Origin: Acidobacteriota bacterium
GTDB taxonomy: Bacteria; Acidobacteriota; Thermoanaerobaculia; Multivoradales; JAHEKO01
Assembly (NCBI GenBank): GCA_006227875.1
Contig: SBFI01000091.1
Span: 1-6,841, forward strand
Length of the DNA: 6,841 bases
Reading direction: 5' to 3'
Part shown: in pieces, positions 5,269 through 6,841 of the stretch
How the letters are laid out: each line of letters begins with the position of its first letter
How positions within the stretch are numbered: the first letter of the stretch is position 1
Translations under genes and position numbers: made by a program
The notes under the pieces: model-generated
The model's input: the letters and a program-made list of their open reading frames with translations, nothing else
Database searches by the model: none
What the model was told of the DNA's origin: nothing

Positions 5269-5295
5269 GACGGCCACAGACAATCGATGGCCGTC
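5269..5295. promoter_or_regulatory. Perfect 8-bp dyad upstream of the PilZ gene promoter
   Basis: GACGGCCA-N11-TGGCCGTC is a perfect inverted repeat ending 3 bases before a consensus -10 box. It covers the place where a -35 should be, and no recognisable -35 is there (ACAGAC, 5276-5281). It could be an activator site or, as RNA, the 3' stem-loop of the reductase transcript, although no U-run follows. A smaller set of alternating ACGGT/ACCGT arms (5241-5265) spans the reductase stop codon. Confidence 0.4.
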
Positions 5296-5298
5296 CAC

Positions 5299-5304
5299 TA
5301 TAAT
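5299..5304 (+). promoter_or_regulatory. -10 box of the PilZ gene
   Basis: TATAAT is a perfect -10 consensus. Transcription would start near 5311, about 35 bases before the ATG at 5346. The leader could form an ATTGG/CCAAT hairpin (about 5309-5330). The lack of a -35 suggests activator dependence. Confidence 0.5.
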
Positions 5305-5345
5305 GGCCTATTGGACCCGGAAGGCCCAATTGAGCGCACTTGCCG

Positions 5346-6479
5346 ATGTCAGCTGAATTGAGTGGCAGAAAGACAAGGGCTTCGGCCTCTCAGCGGATTC
5401 CAGTCCGCACCGAGATCGATGTGCGCTTCCCGCACTTCCAGGGCTTTGTGACCGGGATCTCTTCCGACCTTTCGACCACGGGGATGTTTATCGAGAGCGA
5501 CCGTCCACAACCCGTGGGGACGGTCTTCGCCTTCAAGTTCCACATCGAGGACTGGGAATTGATCCAGGGTACGGCTCGGGTCATCTGGACGCGTGAGCGT
5601 GCGGAGGGGAAGAACCGCCCACCCGGCATGGGTGTCCAGTTTATCGATCTGGATGCGCAAAGCCGAAGGATGGTCAGGTGGTTGGTGGAAAAACACATCG
5701 ACGAGGGCGGGCAACCCTTCGATCTCGCCGGCGACCTCCCCGAGACGGCCTCGCGGCTATGGTCCTGGTCCCGTCCAACGCAGTGGGTGGGCAGGCGAAG
5801 ATCCACCGACCCCCTGATGGCCGGAGATTTCGAAGAGGCGCCGACGCTCGACCTCGCTGAACCCGACGCGGTCTCCACCACCGGCCTCCGACCGATACAC
5901 GGTATCGCCCTGCTGATCCTGGTCCTGCTATGGGGCTACATGATCGGCCGGGGCTTTGTCGAAGATCAAGCCAGCGCCGTGAGGGCACCCGGTCGTTTGT
6001 ACCGCATCGCGGCCGAGTCGGTGGAGGCCCTCAGATCGGTGTTTGGTCAGGCTCCGGCACCCGCCACCTTCGAGTCGGCCTTCACTCCCGAACCGCAACC
6101 CGAGCCGGGAGCGATCTTCACCGATCTCGTGGAGAACTGGTCGACCGCCTGGGCTCAACAGCGGATGGACGACTACCTGAGCTACTACGCGCAGGACTTC
6201 CAGCCGGGTGGAGGCATGAGCCGAGCGGATTGGAGAGCTTTTCGCGAGGATCGGGTGCTCGGGCCCGAGTACATCTTCATGGCTATCTCCGGTCTCAACT
6301 GGAAACAGCAGGACGACGAAAAGGCAGAGACGACCTTTATCCAGACCTATAGATCCGATCGGTACTCCGACACGGTCCTCAAGACCCTCGATCTCGTGTG
6401 GGAGGACAACCATTGGAAAATCCTCCGCGAGCGGGTCCGGGGTGAGGTCGATCAAGAACCGCCGGCAAACTCACCATAG
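5346..6479 (+). CDS. Membrane c-di-GMP receptor: PilZ domain, one membrane helix, periplasmic NTF2/Cds6-like domain
   Basis: This 377-residue protein has three parts. The N-terminal PilZ domain (about 16-118) has both c-di-GMP-binding motifs intact: RxxxR as R-I-P-V-R (17-21) and DxSxxG as D-L-S-T-T-G (41-46). It also has the G-M-G-V-Q-F-I strand (94-100). A linker (119-183) is followed by one hydrophobic helix (184-203). The C-terminal domain (about 258-363) reads W-S-T-A-W-A-Q-Q-R-M-D-D-Y-L-S-Y-Y, then F-Q-P-G-G-G-M-S-R and ends W-K-I-L-R-E-R. This is the NTF2-like fold of the Cds6 C-terminal type often attached to periplasmic cell-envelope proteins. With PilZ in the cytoplasm, the C-terminus should be periplasmic, so the protein could relay c-di-GMP across the membrane. 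The ATG at 5346 is chosen; a TTG at 5340 with GAG 5 bases upstream is an alternative. The 3' end overlaps the TatD gene by 28 bases. Confidence 0.83.
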   Translation: MSAELSGRKTRASASQRIPVRTEIDVRFPHFQGFVTGISSDLSTTGMFIESDRPQPVGTVFAFKFHIEDWELIQGTARVIWTRERAEGKNRPPGMGVQFIDLDAQSRRMVRWLVEKHIDEGGQPFDLAGDLPETASRLWSWSRPTQWVGRRRSTDPLMAGDFEEAPTLDLAEPDAVSTTGLRPIHGIALLILVLLWGYMIGRGFVEDQASAVRAPGRLYRIAAESVEALRSVFGQAPAPATFESAFTPEPQPEPGAIFTDLVENWSTAWAQQRMDDYLSYYAQDFQPGGGMSRADWRAFREDRVLGPEYIFMAISGLNWKQQDDEKAETTFIQTYRSDRYSDTVLKTLDLVWEDNHWKILRERVRGEVDQEPPANSP

Positions 6480-6841
6480 AGGCGATTCGTATTCTCGGCG
6501 ATCGCCGCGGCCGCTTCGCCGCGGGTGAGATTCTTGATCCGGCAGATCGCCTCGAGACCGATTCCCACATTGGCCGGCTCATTGCGCTCATCCGGCACCT
6601 CTCCCAACACCGGGCTATCGGTCTCCAGCAACAGGCAGGACAAGGGCAGCCGTTGGACGAGTTTCTGCTTCTGTGGTGAGCGCACCACCGAGGGTGGCAC
6701 CGAGAAGTAGTAACCCGCTTCGACTCCGGGAAGGGCCTTGGCCGCCCGGCCGTCGAAGGCATGGAGGTGGACCTTCTTGGCGCCCCTCTCGAGAAGCAGC
6801 TCGATCGTTTTGCGCCCCGCTGAGCGCGAATGGACATTGAG
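6452..6841 (-). CDS. TatD family metal-dependent hydrolase (TATDN3-like), 3' part only
   Basis: The frame is open to the window edge, so the N-terminal half is missing. The visible 129 residues begin L-N-V-H-S-R-S-A-G-R, followed by H-L-H-A-F-D-G-R, G-Y-Y-F-S-V-P-P-S-V-V-R-S, Q-K-Q-K-L-V, L-L-L-E-T-D-S-P-V-L-G and R-N-E-P-A-N-V. TatD enzymes are TIM-barrel hydrolases with a binuclear metal site, often acting as 3'-5' deoxyribonucleases. The two His and the Asp in E-T-D-S-P are metal or catalytic residues. The H-S-R-S-A-G-R and R-N-E-P-A-N versions resemble human TATDN3 and archaeal homologues more than E. coli TatD, from memory. The TGA at 6452 lies inside the end of the convergent PilZ gene. 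Confidence 0.93.
   Translation of the reverse strand, partial: LNVHSRSAGRKTIELLLERGAKKVHLHAFDGRAAKALPGVEAGYYFSVPPSVVRSPQKQKLVQRLPLSCLLLETDSPVLGEVPDERNEPANVGIGLEAICRIKNLTRGEAAAAIAENTNRLYGEFAGGS

Noticed and set aside
4766..5329. Minus-strand open frame opposite the flavin reductase
   Set aside because: It is antisense to well-supported FAD and NAD(P) motifs and has no recognisable domain of its own.

Overview
The window is GC-rich, densely coded chromosomal DNA from a Gram-negative-type bacterium. The gene types point to Acidobacteriota (Thermoanaerobaculia-like) or a related deltaproteobacterial-type lineage. They are a GspG-like pilin behind a sigma-54-type promoter, a secreted DUF1684 protein, a TATDN3-like TatD hydrolase, and a PilZ protein with a periplasmic NTF2/Cds6-like domain. 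The lineage is inferred from gene style only. I see no tRNA, rRNA, CRISPR array, insertion sequence or phage gene.

Layout, left to right. (1) 1-173 is a non-coding regulatory region with a dyad (20-34) and a -24/-12 element (85-100) ahead of a pilin/pseudopilin gene (174-695, +). (2) A four-helix membrane protein of unknown function follows (774-1253, +). (3) A compact minus-strand pterin/folate operon runs from about 2994 down to 1297: a pteridine-reductase-like SDR (2986-2192), folB (2189-1818) and folK (about 1811-1297). It has a consensus-like promoter in the divergent intergenic region. (4) On the plus strand is a secreted DUF1684 protein (3101-4045). (5) A 300-base gene-free stretch (4046-4345) is rich in inverted repeats. 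It ends in a GATAAT -10 box, a near-perfect 20-bp palindrome of the Rex (or CRP/FNR) operator type, and a 13-codon mini-ORF with a strong ribosome binding site. (6) A flavin NAD(P)H:acceptor oxidoreductase (4346-5248, +) overlaps that mini-ORF. (7) A single-pass membrane protein joins a complete c-di-GMP-binding PilZ domain to an outside NTF2/Cds6-like domain (5346-6479, +). (8) The 3' part of a TatD-family metal hydrolase (6841-6452, -) overlaps the PilZ gene tail to tail.

How the genes work together. The three minus-strand genes act on pterins: FolB makes 6-hydroxymethyl-dihydropterin, FolK pyrophosphorylates it, and the SDR probably reduces a pterin or dihydrofolate. The flavin reductase probably passes electrons between NAD(P)H and a protein acceptor, and its operator suggests redox (NADH/NAD+) or CRP/FNR control. 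The PilZ protein could carry a cytoplasmic c-di-GMP signal to the periplasm. A link to the pilin is only suggested by their shared biology.

Points most worth checking: the missing conventional start of folK; the His in place of the catalytic Tyr in the SDR; the Rex-like operator plus leader mini-ORF of the reductase; the PilZ-membrane-NTF2 architecture; and the sigma-54 promoter with a possible enhancer dyad at the pilin gene.
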